Positions 7,908 through 18,676 are shown, counted from the first letter of the stretch. The stretch is 64,000 nucleotides of DNA from Kribbella italica (GCF_014205135.1 NZ_JACHMY010000001.1:2356001-2420000); one strand, 5' to 3'. The notes: generated from the letters alone by a model not told the origin. Translations and numbers: made by a program.

Positions 7908-9671
7908 TCAGCTTCCGAGTCGTTGCCTGAGGCCCGTAGCTCGCAGCGCCCGGCGCCCCAGCGCCAGCCGGACCGAGTCTTCCGCACCCACCACCCGCAC
8001 CCGATCGACAGCCCGCGTGATCGCCGTGTAGAACAGCTCTCGGGTCAGCAACCGGGACTCCTCGTTCGGCAGCAGCACGGTGACCTCCGCAGCCTGGCTC
8101 CCCTGCGACTTGTGGATGGTCATCGCGTGCAGCGTCTCGATGTTGCCCAGCCGGCTCGGCGCGAAGTCTCGCCTGCCGCGAGCGCCCGCGATGCACACGC
8201 GAAGCGATCCGTCAGGCCGGCGGATCGTCACGCCGACGTCGCCGTTGTAGATGCCCAAGGCGTAGTCGTTCGCCGTGACCAGCACCGGCCGGCCGACGTA
8301 CCAGGTGTCCCAGAGCGGGTCCTCGGTCTCCTCGGTGATCCAGCGCTCGACTGTCCGGTTCCACTGCTGCACACCCCACGGACCCTCCCGGTGCGCGCAC
8401 AGCAACCGATGCCGATCGACCGCGGCCAGTGCCGCGTCCGCATCTCCGGCCTCGGCGGCCTCGCGAATCGCCAGTACGTCGGGCAGCAACGCCGACCGCA
8501 ACGTCTCCCGCGGGTCGGCGTCCTCGACGAACACCACCCGCTCGTCACCGCCGCGCAGCACGGTGAGTACGTCGTCCGCACGATCCTCCCGTACGGCGAG
8601 CGCCAGCTCCCCGATCTCGCTGCCGAACCGGTGTGACGTGCGCAGCTCGGCCGCCTCGATGTGGCCTCCGGCAACCAATCCGTCGACGAGGTCGGCCAGC
8701 ACCGCACCGGCCTCGATCGACGCGAGCTGATCGGGATCGCCCACCAGGATCAGCCGGGCGCCAGGCCGGACCGCGTCCAGCAGCCGGGCCATCATCGTCA
8801 GCGAGACCATCGACGTCTCGTCGACCACGATGATGTCGTGCGGCAGCCGATTCGTCCGGTCGTGCCGGAACCGGCTCGACGAGTCCGGGCGACGCCCGAG
8901 CAGCATGTGCAGCGTCCGCGCATGGAAGTCACCCAGCCGCGCGGTGTCCTCCGGCGACAGGCGGTCGGACATCTCCCGCCGGACAGCCTCCTCGAGCCGC
9001 GCCGCGGCCTTGCCCGTCGGCGCGGTCAGCGCGATCCACGGACGGCGTTCGCCGGCGATCTCCGCCTGTTCAGCCAGCACCGCCAACAGTCCGGCGACCG
9101 TCGTCGTCTTGCCAGTGCCCGGTCCACCGGTCAGGACAGTCGTCCACTGCCTGGCCGCGGTCTCGGCGGCCCCGCGCTGTTCGACGTACGAGTCGCCAGG
9201 GAACAGCCGGTCGAGTCCGGCTCGCAATACGGCCTCGTTGGCGATCACCGGTGCCAGCCGCGCGGTCCGCCCGCGCAGATCCTGCTCGACCTGCGACTCC
9301 TCCCGCCAGTAGCGGTCGAAGTACAGCAGCGTGCCTTCGAGCCGCAGCGGAAACGGTGCCCCGAGCAACGGACTCGCGGCCAACGCCGCGCGCCACGCAT
9401 CGAGCTCGGGCCAGTCCAGCAAGGCGCCTTCCTCACCGACCTCGTCGCGGACCTCGGTCAGGTCGAGACAGATCGACCCGGCCCGTACGGCGCGCGCCAC
9501 CAGCGCACACGCCAGCGCGACCGTCTCGTCGGCCTCCCCCAGCATCGCCGTCAACCGCGCCGCGACATGTACGTCAGCAGCCAGGATCACGCCCGCCTGG
9601 TTGAACGACGCCAGCAGCCCCGTCGCACCCAGCGCGAACGTCGAGTCGAACTCGTCCACAGTCGTGGTCAT
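7908..9671 (-). CDS. recD: exodeoxyribonuclease V subunit alpha RecD
   Basis: RecD is the 5'-3' helicase subunit of RecBCD, which processes double-strand breaks for homologous recombination. The 587-aa product shows all SF1B helicase motifs: Walker A GGPGTGKTT at residues 182-190, Walker B VVDETSM, motif III LVGDPDQLASIEAG, motif V TIHKSQGSQ and motif VI YTAITRA. The N-terminal 160 residues are the RecB-contacting domain. The ATG at 9671 shares one base with the recB stop (TGATG), so translation is coupled. The longer frame to 9851 only runs into recB. It is the last gene of the operon and is followed by hairpins. Confidence 0.97.
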   Translation of the reverse strand: MTTTVDEFDSTFALGATGLLASFNQAGVILAADVHVAARLTAMLGEADETVALACALVARAVRAGSICLDLTEVRDEVGEEGALLDWPELDAWRAALAASPLLGAPFPLRLEGTLLYFDRYWREESQVEQDLRGRTARLAPVIANEAVLRAGLDRLFPGDSYVEQRGAAETAARQWTTVLTGGPGTGKTTTVAGLLAVLAEQAEIAGERRPWIALTAPTGKAAARLEEAVRREMSDRLSPEDTARLGDFHARTLHMLLGRRPDSSSRFRHDRTNRLPHDIIVVDETSMVSLTMMARLLDAVRPGARLILVGDPDQLASIEAGAVLADLVDGLVAGGHIEAAELRTSHRFGSEIGELALAVREDRADDVLTVLRGGDERVVFVEDADPRETLRSALLPDVLAIREAAEAGDADAALAAVDRHRLLCAHREGPWGVQQWNRTVERWITEETEDPLWDTWYVGRPVLVTANDYALGIYNGDVGVTIRRPDGSLRVCIAGARGRRDFAPSRLGNIETLHAMTIHKSQGSQAAEVTVLLPNEESRLLTRELFYTAITRAVDRVRVVGAEDSVRLALGRRALRATGLRQRLGS

Positions 9672-12600
9672 CAGGCCCTCCCGTCCAGCAGCTCGGACAA
9701 CACGACAACCAATGCCGACGGCAACGGCCAGCTGAACACCCCGGTCGGATGACCGTCCACGACCGGCGTCTCCGGTCCACACATCCCGCGCACGTACAGG
9801 TAGACCACCCCACCAAGATGCTTTGCGGGGTCGTACCCAGGCATCCGCCACCGCAGATACCTGTGCAGCACCACCGAGTAGAGCAACGCCTGCAGCGGAT
9901 AGTCCGAGTGCAGCATCGCCGCACCCAGTTGATCCTGCGTGTACTCACCGGAGGTCGAGGGCAGTTCCTGATCCCCCAGCCGGTTCGTCTTGTAGTCCAC
10001 CACCACGAACCGATCGCCGGGCACCCGCAGTACGACGTCGATCGACCCCGTCAGATACCCGCGCAAGCTCTGCCCACCGAGCAACGGCTGCTCCAGCCGT
10101 TCGGCGTACGCGAGCAACGGATCGTCCGACGGCAGATGCGTGCGCAGCAACGGTGCCAGTTCCTCCAGCCGTACGTCGACGCCCGCGTCGTCGCCACCGG
10201 CCAACGGGATCTCGAAGTCCAGCTCCCGCAGCCGATCCTCACGCCCGAGGTCGCCCAGCGTCAGCCCGGGCACGAGTGGTCCGAGCGGCGTCGTGTGCAT
10301 CGGCAGCATCGCCGTCGCCAGCACGTCCGGCGCCACGTCGACCCGCCACAGCGGCAGCTGCTCCCGGATCCGTTCGGTCAACTCCGCGTGCAGGTCGGCC
10401 GCATGCGGATCGGCCTCCTCCAGTACGCCGTGCACCAACGACCCGAACTCGGCGCCGACCGGCAGCCCGTCCATCGGCGACGGCAGCGCATCCACCGCCG
10501 AGGCAACAGTCGGCACCACGTCCAGCGCCTCGTCCTCGAGCTGACTCTCCTCCGGCTCGCTCGTCACACCGGACTGCTGATCGGCGGCCCGGATCAACCC
10601 CGAGTACGACGTACGCCGCCACGCCAGATCCACCTCACGCGAGAACGTCGCGATCCCCAGCCCACCGGGCGACCGCGCGTCCACCGGCTCGACCTGCTCG
10701 CCGATCACGGACTCCTCGACGACCGGCCCACCGGCCTGCTGCCAGCGCCGCAGCCAGATCAGGACCTCGTCGTCCGACGACGCCCGGTCCAGCTGGTCGG
10801 GAACCATCGGCTCGCCCTGCTTGCGCCCGCGCAGCAGCCGCGAGACTCCCCCGTTGATCTCGTCCCAGGACGGCGCCCACCACGCGACAACCTGCGACTG
10901 CGCCCGGGTCAGCGCGACGTACGTGAGCCGGATGTCGTCCCCGGCGACCTCGGCCCGCCAGCGCTTCTCGTTCGCCGCGTACCCGGGGCGGTTCCGCCCG
11001 CCGATGTCGAGACTCCGCACGCCGTCCTGGTGGAACAGCAGCAGTTCCTCGTCGTCGAAGATGTGCCGGTTGAACACGAACGGCAGGTAGACGATCGGGT
11101 ACTGCAGCCCCTTGCTCACCCACACCGTCATGATCTGGACCGCCGCCGCGTCGCTGTCCAGCCGGCGCGTCCGCTCCGCGGTACGGCCCTTGCCGGTGGA
11201 CTCCTGACGCAGCCAGTCGAGCAGCGCGGGCAGGCCGAACCGCTCGCGGTGCGCGGTCTCGTGCAGCAGCTCGGCGAGATGCGCGAGGTCGGTCATGTCC
11301 CGCTCGCCGCCGCGCCAGCCAAGCACGCGATCCGCCATCCCCCGGAGTTGCGCGGCCTCGAAGACCGCGGCGACACCACGGGTCCGCAGGAGGTCGGCCC
11401 ACGCGCGCAGCGTCAGGCCGATGCGGTCGGTCAGGTCCTCGCCTCCGGCGTACAGGCTGGCGGCGGTCTCGCCGAAAAACATCGTGGTCGCGGCGGCCCG
11501 GACCAACCCCGAGCGATGCGGCTGGTCGAACGCCTCCAGCAGGCAGAGCCAGTCCTGCGCGGCCTGGGACGAGAAGATGTCGAGATCGCCCGAGTAGACC
11601 GCGGGGATCCCGGCCTTGCCCAGCGCCTCGCGGCAGGCCCGCGCGTCCTTGTGCGCCTCGACGATCACGGCGATGTCCCCCGCGCGCAGCGGTTGGCCGT
11701 CGTACGTCGCACCGGCGGCCAGCAGCTGACCGATGTCGGCCGCGAGATCCCGGGTGATGTGGTCGCGCAGCTCGTCCATCGGCACGCTCTTGCGGCGCGG
11801 CGAGCCGAACAGCTCGCGATGCGCGACGCGCAGCCGGAACGGCGCGTCCGAGGGCGCGCCGGCCAGTCGCGTGCCCTGGTGATGCGCCTCGACGGGATGC
11901 ACCACGATGTCCTCGTGGCCCAGCCGGGCGCCGCCGAGCACGACCTGCAGGCAGTCGACCAGCGGCTGGTCGCTGCGCCAGTTGGTGCCGAGGGTCCGCC
12001 GCTGCCCCGCGGTCTCCGCCGCCGTCAGGTACGTCGCGATGTCGCCGCCGCGGAACGCGTAGATGGCCTGCTTCGGATCGCCGATCAGCACCAGCGTGCT
12101 GTGCCCGTTGAAGGCCCGGTCGATCACCTTCCACTGCACCGGATCGGTGTCCTGGAACTCGTCGACCATCACTACCGACCACCGCCGCTGCATGCGCTGC
12201 CGGGCCGGCGCTGCCGGGTCCTCCAGCGCGGTCGCGAGGCGGGTCAGCAGGTCGTCGTACCCGAGGATGCCGAGCCGGCGTTTGCGCCGCTCGACCTCGG
12301 CCAGTACGGCGTGCGCGAACGCGACCCGCACACCCGCCGGCGACGCCTCGTCGGACTGCTCGGGCACCAGCCGGGTGTGCGGGTTGCCGACCACCTTCAG
12401 CGCGAGCTCGAGTGCGACCGCCCGCGTAATCGGCGGCTTGTCGGCGGACCGCGCGAACAGCGCCAGGTACAGGTCGTCGACGACCTCCGTGACCAGGTCG
12501 GTGAGGTCCTCGACCAAGGTCACGCCGGCGTCGGTGTCACCGGCCACCCCGAGCGATCGCAGCACGAGCTGGCAGAACTGATGCGTCGTCGCGATGGTGG

Positions 12601-12946
12601 CCGCGTCGAAGTTGGCCAGCGCGTCGCGCAGGCGGCTGTGCCGTCCGGCGACCTCGTCGTCGCTGCCGCGGGCGAGATGCCCGAGCAGACCCGGATCGTC
12701 GTGCCACGCCTTGGGATCGGCGAGCGCCTGCTCGGCGTCGGAGATCTGCGAGCGTACCCGTTCGCGCAGCTCCTGGCTGGCCGCGCGGCCGAAGGTGATC
12801 AGCAGCATCTCGTCGAGCCGGGCCGCGCCTTCCGCGACGTACCGGGTGACGAGTCCCGCGAGAGCGTAGGTCTTGCCGGTGCCCGCGCTCGCTTCGAGCA
12901 CGGTGGTTCCGGTCGGCAGTGGGCCGAGGAGATCGAAGGAATCCAT
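9671..12946 (-). CDS. recB: exodeoxyribonuclease V subunit beta RecB
   Basis: RecB supplies the 3'-5' helicase and the only nuclease centre of RecBCD. The 1091-aa protein has Walker A EASAGTGKT at residues 18-26, the UvrD-type motif II VDEFQDTDPVQW at 261-272, motif III LIGDPKQAIYAFRGGD near 287-302, and ALTRAQSQ as motif VI. The nuclease motif DYKTNRLGDQELP near residue 985 contains the Asp and Lys expected at the catalytic centre. Length is slightly below the about 1180 residues of E. coli RecB. Its ATG overlaps the recC stop as TGATG, and its stop overlaps the recD start in the same way. Confidence 0.97.
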   Translation of the reverse strand: MDSFDLLGPLPTGTTVLEASAGTGKTYALAGLVTRYVAEGAARLDEMLLITFGRAASQELRERVRSQISDAEQALADPKAWHDDPGLLGHLARGSDDEVAGRHSRLRDALANFDAATIATTHQFCQLVLRSLGVAGDTDAGVTLVEDLTDLVTEVVDDLYLALFARSADKPPITRAVALELALKVVGNPHTRLVPEQSDEASPAGVRVAFAHAVLAEVERRKRRLGILGYDDLLTRLATALEDPAAPARQRMQRRWSVVMVDEFQDTDPVQWKVIDRAFNGHSTLVLIGDPKQAIYAFRGGDIATYLTAAETAGQRRTLGTNWRSDQPLVDCLQVVLGGARLGHEDIVVHPVEAHHQGTRLAGAPSDAPFRLRVAHRELFGSPRRKSVPMDELRDHITRDLAADIGQLLAAGATYDGQPLRAGDIAVIVEAHKDARACREALGKAGIPAVYSGDLDIFSSQAAQDWLCLLEAFDQPHRSGLVRAAATTMFFGETAASLYAGGEDLTDRIGLTLRAWADLLRTRGVAAVFEAAQLRGMADRVLGWRGGERDMTDLAHLAELLHETAHRERFGLPALLDWLRQESTGKGRTAERTRRLDSDAAAVQIMTVWVSKGLQYPIVYLPFVFNRHIFDDEELLLFHQDGVRSLDIGGRNRPGYAANEKRWRAEVAGDDIRLTYVALTRAQSQVVAWWAPSWDEINGGVSRLLRGRKQGEPMVPDQLDRASSDDEVLIWLRRWQQAGGPVVEESVIGEQVEPVDARSPGGLGIATFSREVDLAWRRTSYSGLIRAADQQSGVTSEPEESQLEDEALDVVPTVASAVDALPSPMDGLPVGAEFGSLVHGVLEEADPHAADLHAELTERIREQLPLWRVDVAPDVLATAMLPMHTTPLGPLVPGLTLGDLGREDRLRELDFEIPLAGGDDAGVDVRLEELAPLLRTHLPSDDPLLAYAERLEQPLLGGQSLRGYLTGSIDVVLRVPGDRFVVVDYKTNRLGDQELPSTSGEYTQDQLGAAMLHSDYPLQALLYSVVLHRYLRWRMPGYDPAKHLGGVVYLYVRGMCGPETPVVDGHPTGVFSWPLPSALVVVLSELLDGRA

Positions 12947-15900
12947 CAGCGGGCACCCTGCTCGAAGCGAAGCATCGGTTCCCAGACGCGGGCCGCGTAG
13001 GCGCCGAGCCGGGTCGGTTCTCCCTGCCGCTCTTCGCCGGGACGCGTCGGTTCGAGCAGGACCTTGAGCGGCATGTTCGGGCCCCAGACGCGGACGTGCG
13101 CGAGGTCGGCGTTCTCGCCGTCGAAGTTCGCCGGCTTCCAGCGCCGCCCGGCCGCGACCATCGGATCGTCGTCGGTACGCCGTGCTTGGCACCAGGCGAA
13201 CGAGGTCTTCAAGGGCAACGGCAGCGGCGCTTGCCGACCGGCGTCGTACACGGCGACCAGGTCGTTGAGGAAGGTGCGCGCCTGCGCGTCCACCGGGCCG
13301 AAGCCGCGGGTGCCCGACCCGGCCATCCGGTTGTTGCTGGGTCGCCCGATCGCCAGTCCTGTCCAGTTGTGGTCCTCGTCGTTGGCCGACAGCGCCAGCA
13401 ACTGGATCCACGAGGTCAGCAACTGCTTGGCGTCGAGCCGCGAGTAGCTCACCGAGACCAGGCGGTGCCCGTAGACGCCCGGCACGGTTCCGGTCAGGCG
13501 GCGGCCACCGAGATCGATATCGACGTCGAACGCCTTGGCCTCGCCCTGGCGGTGCGGGTGGGCGGCGACGGCGAGGCTGCGCGCGATGTCACGCACCTCC
13601 GTCGCGGTCCGCCAGCCAAGACGCCCCGGCGGCAGCGTGCCCCGGCGCCACTCGGCCTGCAGCGCGGCGTCCGGATGGATGCCGTCCAGCATGTCGCGCA
13701 GCATCCGGTCGCCGACTCCCCACTTCTCCAGGTTGTCGATCTCGACCGGCATCGCGTCCGACACTCCGTCGACCTCCCACGGCAGCGTGACGTCGAGCGC
13801 CCGGAAGAACCCCTTGACGGGATCCTTGAAGAACGCGATCAACTCCGCCAGCCCGACGTCCTCACCACTGGCCAGCGTCAGCGGCTCCCCGACGAACGCC
13901 GGGCGCGGCGACCGCGATCCCCCACCGACCCGCGCCGCGACCAGCGCGGTCGGGTCGAACGTGAACGGACCCGGCGCACCGAGTCGCCCGGGCTCGAGAT
14001 TCTTGCGGTCGAACGGCTGCAGCGGATGCTTGACCACGACGGCGTCGCGGACCGGCGACTCCGTCGTACGGTCGAGTGCGTCCACCAACTCACCCAGCGG
14101 TACGGCGGGCGGCCGCGGCTGACCGGAGTACTCGTTGGCTCCGGTGTAGGTGATCACCAGCGACTCGGTCGCGGCCAGGATCGCGTCGAGCATCAGCTGC
14201 CGGTCCTCGCTCCGGACGTCGCGCTCGCCGGTGACCGCACGCCGAGCCAGTACGTCGTCGCCGTCGGCCAGGCCGAACCGCGGGAACACGCCGTCGTCCA
14301 GCCCGAGCAGGCAGATCACCCGGTGCGGCACCGAGCGCATCGGGACCATCGTGCAGACCGTCAACGTGCCGCTGCGGAAGTTCGCGCGGGTCGGCCGCCC
14401 GGCCAAATGGGCCGACAGCAACGACCGTACGTCGGCCAGCCGCAACGCCATTCCCGTGAGCTCCCCCGCGCCGGCGGCGACCTGCGCGAACTCGCGCTGG
14501 ACCTGACCGATCTGCCAGCCGTCGTCGTGACTGACCGACGTGAGCCGGTCGATGCCACCGCGGAGCGCGTCGAGCCAGGCCGCCAGCGGCTGGGTGCCGT
14601 CGAGCAGTTCCGTTGCCGCACGCAACCGATCGACGTACTCGGCGAACCGCCCGGCCAGCTCGATCCGGGTGCTGCCGACGTCGTCGAGCGGCAGCGTGGT
14701 GTCGATCCAGGCGTGCGCGTCGGCGGACATCGTGACTCCGGCGAGCACCCGGTCGAGGCCGAACTGCCAGGTGTTCTGCGGGAAATCGGCCAGGCCGAAC
14801 CGGTCCCGGTCGTCGCGGCCGAACGCCCACCGGACGCCGGACTCACGGACCCAGGCCGTCACGGTGTCGAGGTCGTCGTCGGTGAAGCGGAAGCGTCGTC
14901 GGACCGGCTCGGACTGGGCCAGGTCGAGCACCTGACTGGCCGTGGCGCGACTTCCTGCCACATCAAGCAACTGGGACGCGACGGCGAGCAGTGGGTTCGT
15001 CTGGGTCAGCGACCGGTCGGCCAGCTGCACGCGCAGCTTGTGCGCCGGGTGACCGTTGCGATCGAGGTCAGCGAGACCGAAGCGCGCGCTGATCAGCGGC
15101 GCGTAGGTCTCGATGTCCGGGCACATGACGAGGATGTCCCGCGGCTCGAGCGTCGGGTCCGCCTGGAGCATCCCGAGCAGCACCTCCCGCAGTACGTCGA
15201 CCTGACGCGCGGTGCCGTGACAAGCATGCACCTGCACACTGCGGTCGTGCGGAGCGAGCCGACGCCCCTCGGCGGCGACGGCGTTGGCGCGCAGGTCCTG
15301 CTGCAACCAGCCGAGCAACGTGTCCGGCGCGGACGGTGATCCAAGGTGGCTGTCGACCGTCGGAACTGCGGCGATGGCCAGCTCCAGCTCGCGGCTGTCC
15401 CGACCGAGCGTGGCGAGCAGCGGGTGGTCCGCCTGCTGGTGGCTCGTGTCGTCGGCGCGAACGCCGGAGGTGGCTCCCCGCAGACGCTCCCAGAGTGCGC
15501 CGCTCGGATTGGGCAGCCAGACATGGACGTCGCGGTGCTCGGCCAGCGCCGAGATCAGGTCGATCTCCGTCGACGGCAGTCGGGTGTGCCCGAACAGCGA
15601 CAGACGGCTTGGAAGGTCGAAGGCCGACGGCTGCTCACGGAGTCGCGCGACCGTCTGCGCGTGCCGAACAGCGGGCGGAGGCGCGTCGATCCGGGCGACC
15701 AGCCGGCGCCACAGCTCGGGCTGCCAGGACAGGTCGCCGTCGATCGTCGTACCGAGGCCGTCGGTGTCGCGCCCTTCGTTCCAGTCCGCGAGGAGCGTCG
15801 GGCGCTGCACGGCGTACGCCGCGAACAAGCGCGCGAGCCGCGACGCGACGGCGTACCGGCGTCCGCGCCGCAGCTCGCCCTCCGCACCGGTGTCGAAGTG

Positions 15901-16269
15901 ACCGAGATGCCGCGCGACCGGCTCGCACCAGGGCTGGTCGAGCGAGTCATCGAGTACGGCGAGCAGCGGCCACGTCATCGCGTCCGCGGCCCACGGGTCG
16001 TCGTCGCTGATCCCCAGCACCGTCGACACCAGCGAACGCGGCGAGGTGAACCGCACTCCCGCGCACACGCCGTCCCGGCCCGCCGGACCGGCCCCCAAGC
16101 GATGGGACAGCCGCTGCGAGAGCCAACGCTCCACGCCCTTGGCCGGCACCACGACCAGCTCCTCGGCGAACGGGTCGCCGAGCGGTACGGCGAGCAGGTC
16201 GCCGAGACCGTCGGCCAGCACGTCGGTCCGCTCGGCGCGGTGCAGGTACAGGGTCACCGTGGAAAGCAT
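12946..16269 (-). CDS. recC: exodeoxyribonuclease V subunit gamma RecC
   Basis: RecC is the scaffold and Chi-scanning subunit, a defunct helicase that holds RecB and RecD. The 1107-aa protein begins LYLHRAERTDVLADGLGDLLAVPLGDPFAEELVVVP, the characteristic RecC N-terminus, followed by GVERWLSQRLSHRLG. No intact Walker A is present, as expected. The middle part contains ILVMCPDIETYAPLI and the C-terminal third contains the inactive nuclease-like domain. It is the first gene of recC-recB-recD and starts 36 nt after the end of the mannonate dehydratase gene on the same strand. No good ribosome site or independent promoter stands out, so read-through from the upstream operon is possible. Confidence 0.96.
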   Translation of the reverse strand: MLSTVTLYLHRAERTDVLADGLGDLLAVPLGDPFAEELVVVPAKGVERWLSQRLSHRLGAGPAGRDGVCAGVRFTSPRSLVSTVLGISDDDPWAADAMTWPLLAVLDDSLDQPWCEPVARHLGHFDTGAEGELRRGRRYAVASRLARLFAAYAVQRPTLLADWNEGRDTDGLGTTIDGDLSWQPELWRRLVARIDAPPPAVRHAQTVARLREQPSAFDLPSRLSLFGHTRLPSTEIDLISALAEHRDVHVWLPNPSGALWERLRGATSGVRADDTSHQQADHPLLATLGRDSRELELAIAAVPTVDSHLGSPSAPDTLLGWLQQDLRANAVAAEGRRLAPHDRSVQVHACHGTARQVDVLREVLLGMLQADPTLEPRDILVMCPDIETYAPLISARFGLADLDRNGHPAHKLRVQLADRSLTQTNPLLAVASQLLDVAGSRATASQVLDLAQSEPVRRRFRFTDDDLDTVTAWVRESGVRWAFGRDDRDRFGLADFPQNTWQFGLDRVLAGVTMSADAHAWIDTTLPLDDVGSTRIELAGRFAEYVDRLRAATELLDGTQPLAAWLDALRGGIDRLTSVSHDDGWQIGQVQREFAQVAAGAGELTGMALRLADVRSLLSAHLAGRPTRANFRSGTLTVCTMVPMRSVPHRVICLLGLDDGVFPRFGLADGDDVLARRAVTGERDVRSEDRQLMLDAILAATESLVITYTGANEYSGQPRPPAVPLGELVDALDRTTESPVRDAVVVKHPLQPFDRKNLEPGRLGAPGPFTFDPTALVAARVGGGSRSPRPAFVGEPLTLASGEDVGLAELIAFFKDPVKGFFRALDVTLPWEVDGVSDAMPVEIDNLEKWGVGDRMLRDMLDGIHPDAALQAEWRRGTLPPGRLGWRTATEVRDIARSLAVAAHPHRQGEAKAFDVDIDLGGRRLTGTVPGVYGHRLVSVSYSRLDAKQLLTSWIQLLALSANDEDHNWTGLAIGRPSNNRMAGSGTRGFGPVDAQARTFLNDLVAVYDAGRQAPLPLPLKTSFAWCQARRTDDDPMVAAGRRWKPANFDGENADLAHVRVWGPNMPLKVLLEPTRPGEERQGEPTRLGAYAARVWEPMLRFEQGAR

Positions 16270-16305
16270 GCCACGCTCGGCCGCACGGTTTTGGGAAGGT
16301 GTGGA

Positions 16306-17529
16306 CTACCAGTCGTGGACCGTTCCGTCCTTCAGCCGGTTGTACGGCAGGTACGCCGGCTTGTACGGGTACTTCGTCGCCGCTTCCTCGTCCAGCTCGA
16401 CACCGAGACCCGGCTCGTTGCCGGGATGCAGGTAGCCCTTGGTGAAGGTGAACGTCTGGCGGAACACCTCGTTCGTCAGGTCGCCGTGCTGCATGTACTC
16501 CTGGATCCCGAAGTTGTGGATCGCCAGGTCGAGGTGCAGCCCGGCCGCCATGCCGACCGGCGAGATGTCGGTCGGACCGTGGATGCCCGACTTGATCTGG
16601 TATTGCGCGGCGTAGTCCAGCAGTTTGCGCATCGCGGTGATGCCGCCGGTGTGGGTGACCGCGGACCGCACGTAGTCGATCAGCTGGTCCTTGATCAGCG
16701 TCTGGTAGTCCCAGATCGTGTTGAACACCTCGCCGATCGCCAGCGGCGTCGTCGTGTGGCTGCGGACCAGCCTCAGCGCGTCCTGGTTCTCGGCCGGGGT
16801 GCAGTCCTCCATCCAGAACAGGTCGTACGGCTCGAGGTCCTTGCCCAGCCGAGCGGCCTGGATCGGGGTCAGCCGGTGATGGACGTCGTGCAGCAGCGGC
16901 AGCTCGGGCCCGAACTCGTTGCGGACCGCCTCGAAGACCGTCGGGATGTGCCGCAGGTACGCGCGGGTGTCCCAGTCCTCCTCCATCGGCTGGGCCGACC
17001 GCTGGGCCGGCTCGTAGCGGGTGGGCTCGTCGCCGGCCGGCGCGCGGACGCCGTACACGGCGTCGATGCCCGGGATCGACGTCTGCACCCGGATCGACCG
17101 GAACCCCTGGTCGAGACGCAGGCGGATCGAGTCGAACAGCTCCTCCTGGTCGCGGCCGGAGGCGTGGCCGTACGCCATCAGTCCGTTGCGCGAGGCACCA
17201 CCGAGCAGTTGGTACAGCGGCATCCCCGCGGCCTTCGCCTTCAGGTCCCACAGCGCGACGTCGACCGCCGCGATCGCGGCCATCGTGACCGGACCACGCC
17301 GCCAGTACGCCGACCGGTACAGGAACTGCCAGGTGTCCTCGATCCGGTGGGCGTCGCGGCCGATCAGTAGCGGGACGACGTGGTCGGTCAGGTACGACGC
17401 GACCGACAGCTCGCGGCCGTTCAGGGTGGCGTCACCCCAACCGACCAGTCCGTCGTCGGTGGTCAGCTTGAGCGTGACGAAGTTCCGGTCCGGGCTCGTC
17501 ACGATCACTGCGGCGGTGGCGATGTTCAC
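16306..17529 (-). CDS. manD: D-mannonate dehydratase family protein (enolase superfamily)
   Basis: Family members dehydrate D-mannonate (or D-gluconate) to 2-keto-3-deoxygluconate in the cytoplasm. The 407-aa product has the enolase-superfamily capping domain, then the TIM barrel with metal ligands D215 (in [11 protein letters not shown]), E241 (WMEDCTP) and E267 (IGEVFN), and a family-specific H217 after the first ligand. The C-terminus ([10 protein letters not shown], then [18 protein letters not shown]) is typical of the ManD/RspA group. The GTG at 17529 is preceded by GAAGGAGAA. It is the last gene of the GntR-SDR-MDR-ManD operon, a context that supports a catabolic sugar-acid role. Some close relatives have very low activity, so substrate needs caution. 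Confidence 0.88.
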   Translation of the reverse strand: MNIATAAVIVTSPDRNFVTLKLTTDDGLVGWGDATLNGRELSVASYLTDHVVPLLIGRDAHRIEDTWQFLYRSAYWRRGPVTMAAIAAVDVALWDLKAKAAGMPLYQLLGGASRNGLMAYGHASGRDQEELFDSIRLRLDQGFRSIRVQTSIPGIDAVYGVRAPAGDEPTRYEPAQRSAQPMEEDWDTRAYLRHIPTVFEAVRNEFGPELPLLHDVHHRLTPIQAARLGKDLEPYDLFWMEDCTPAENQDALRLVRSHTTTPLAIGEVFNTIWDYQTLIKDQLIDYVRSAVTHTGGITAMRKLLDYAAQYQIKSGIHGPTDISPVGMAAGLHLDLAIHNFGIQEYMQHGDLTNEVFRQTFTFTKGYLHPGNEPGLGVELDEEAATKYPYKPAYLPYNRLKDGTVHDW

Positions 17530-17569
17530 GCGGCGGTCTTCTCCTTCGGTGGGGTGAGCCTCAAGGCCA

Positions 17570-18676
17570 TCACGAGTCGGCGCCGAAGGCCAGCAGGACC
17601 TTGCTGGACCGGCTCGGGTCGGCCGCCTGGTGGAACGCCGCCTCGACCTCGCCGAGCGGGAAGACCGCGGTGACGACGGGCGCGAAGAGCTGAGGATGCG
17701 CGTCCATGATCGCGAGTGCCTCCGGCAGCTCGGAGGAGAAACGGCTCGAACCGGCCACGGTCAGCTCCCTGGTCACCGCGAGGTGCAGCGGTGCCGTGAC
17801 ACCTTCGGACGGCAGATGGCCGATCTGCACGATCGCGCCACCGGGGCGTAGCGCCTCGAGCGCCATCCCGACCGCCGGCGGCGCCCCGGACGACTCGACC
17901 GCGACGTCGACGTCCGGGACCTGCTCGGCGATCGACGTCGACGTGGTCATCAGATCGTCACCGCTCAGCTGGCGCCCCGGGAGCACGGACGCCCGGTCGG
18001 CGCGGATGGTGCGCGTCGCACCGATGCGCCGGGCCACGTCGAGCGGCTGGTCGTGAAGGTCGGTCACCGTCACGGTCCGCGCGTTGGCGGCGTACGCCAG
18101 AGCGACCGCGAGCAGTCCGATCGGCCCGGCCCCGGTGACCAGGACGTCGCGCCCCTCGACGCCGTGTCCCAGTCGTTCGAGCCGTCGCAGGCCGTGCAGC
18201 ACGACCGAGGCGGGCTCGGCCAGGGCAGCGGTCCGGAAGTCGAGCGTCGCCGGGATCGGGATCAGCCGCGCGGCCGGCACCACCAGGCGTTCGACGAAAC
18301 CGCCGTCGGTGTGCGGATCGCGGGCCGCGCTCCCGAAGTACCGCAGCTCGGGGCACAGGTGCTGATCACCGCGCCGGCACGGTTCACACTCGCCACACAC
18401 CTGAGCCGGGTGTACGGCGACCCTGGTCCCGGCCGCAGGTCCTGATCCGTCGTCGGCCGCGTGTTCGACGACTCCGACGATCTCGTGGCCCAGCACCATC
18501 GGCGCCCGCAGTACCGACTCCCCGATCCGGCCGGAGCGCCAGTAGTGCAGGTCGGAGCCGCAGATTCCGCCGTACGCGACCCGTACGACGGCGTGGTCCG
18601 GCGCGGCCGTCGGCGATTGCCGATCGTCGACAATCAGCACGCCGGGACGCGCGACCACCACCGCCTTCGTCCGCAC
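17570..18676 (-). CDS. zinc-dependent alcohol dehydrogenase, L-idonate 5-dehydrogenase-like
   Basis: The 368-aa MDR enzyme carries catalytic zinc residues C39 ([11 protein letters not shown]) and H64-E65 (LGHEIVG), structural zinc cysteines C94, C97, C100 and C108 ([15 protein letters not shown]), and a Rossmann motif [11 protein letters not shown]. The pattern [14 protein letters not shown] close to the N-terminus and the sequence FGSAAR...[12 protein letters not shown] are typical of L-idonate 5-dehydrogenases, which oxidise L-idonate to 5-keto-gluconate with NAD(P). The GTG start immediately follows the stop of the preceding SDR gene (TGA then GTG), so the two are tightly coupled. With the gluconate-5-dehydrogenase-like SDR it would complete an idonate-to-gluconate conversion. 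Specificity is inferred. Confidence 0.85.
   Translation of the reverse strand: MRTKAVVVARPGVLIVDDRQSPTAAPDHAVVRVAYGGICGSDLHYWRSGRIGESVLRAPMVLGHEIVGVVEHAADDGSGPAAGTRVAVHPAQVCGECEPCRRGDQHLCPELRYFGSAARDPHTDGGFVERLVVPAARLIPIPATLDFRTAALAEPASVVLHGLRRLERLGHGVEGRDVLVTGAGPIGLLAVALAYAANARTVTVTDLHDQPLDVARRIGATRTIRADRASVLPGRQLSGDDLMTTSTSIAEQVPDVDVAVESSGAPPAVGMALEALRPGGAIVQIGHLPSEGVTAPLHLAVTRELTVAGSSRFSSELPEALAIMDAHPQLFAPVVTAVFPLGEVEAAFHQAADPSRSSKVLLAFGADS

Noticed and set aside
9749..15339. Very long plus-strand frames (1083 and 806 residues) across the recCBD region
   Set aside because: They mirror recB and recC on the opposite strand; composition is Arg/Gln/Pro-rich with no domain pattern, while the minus-strand frames show complete helicase motifs.
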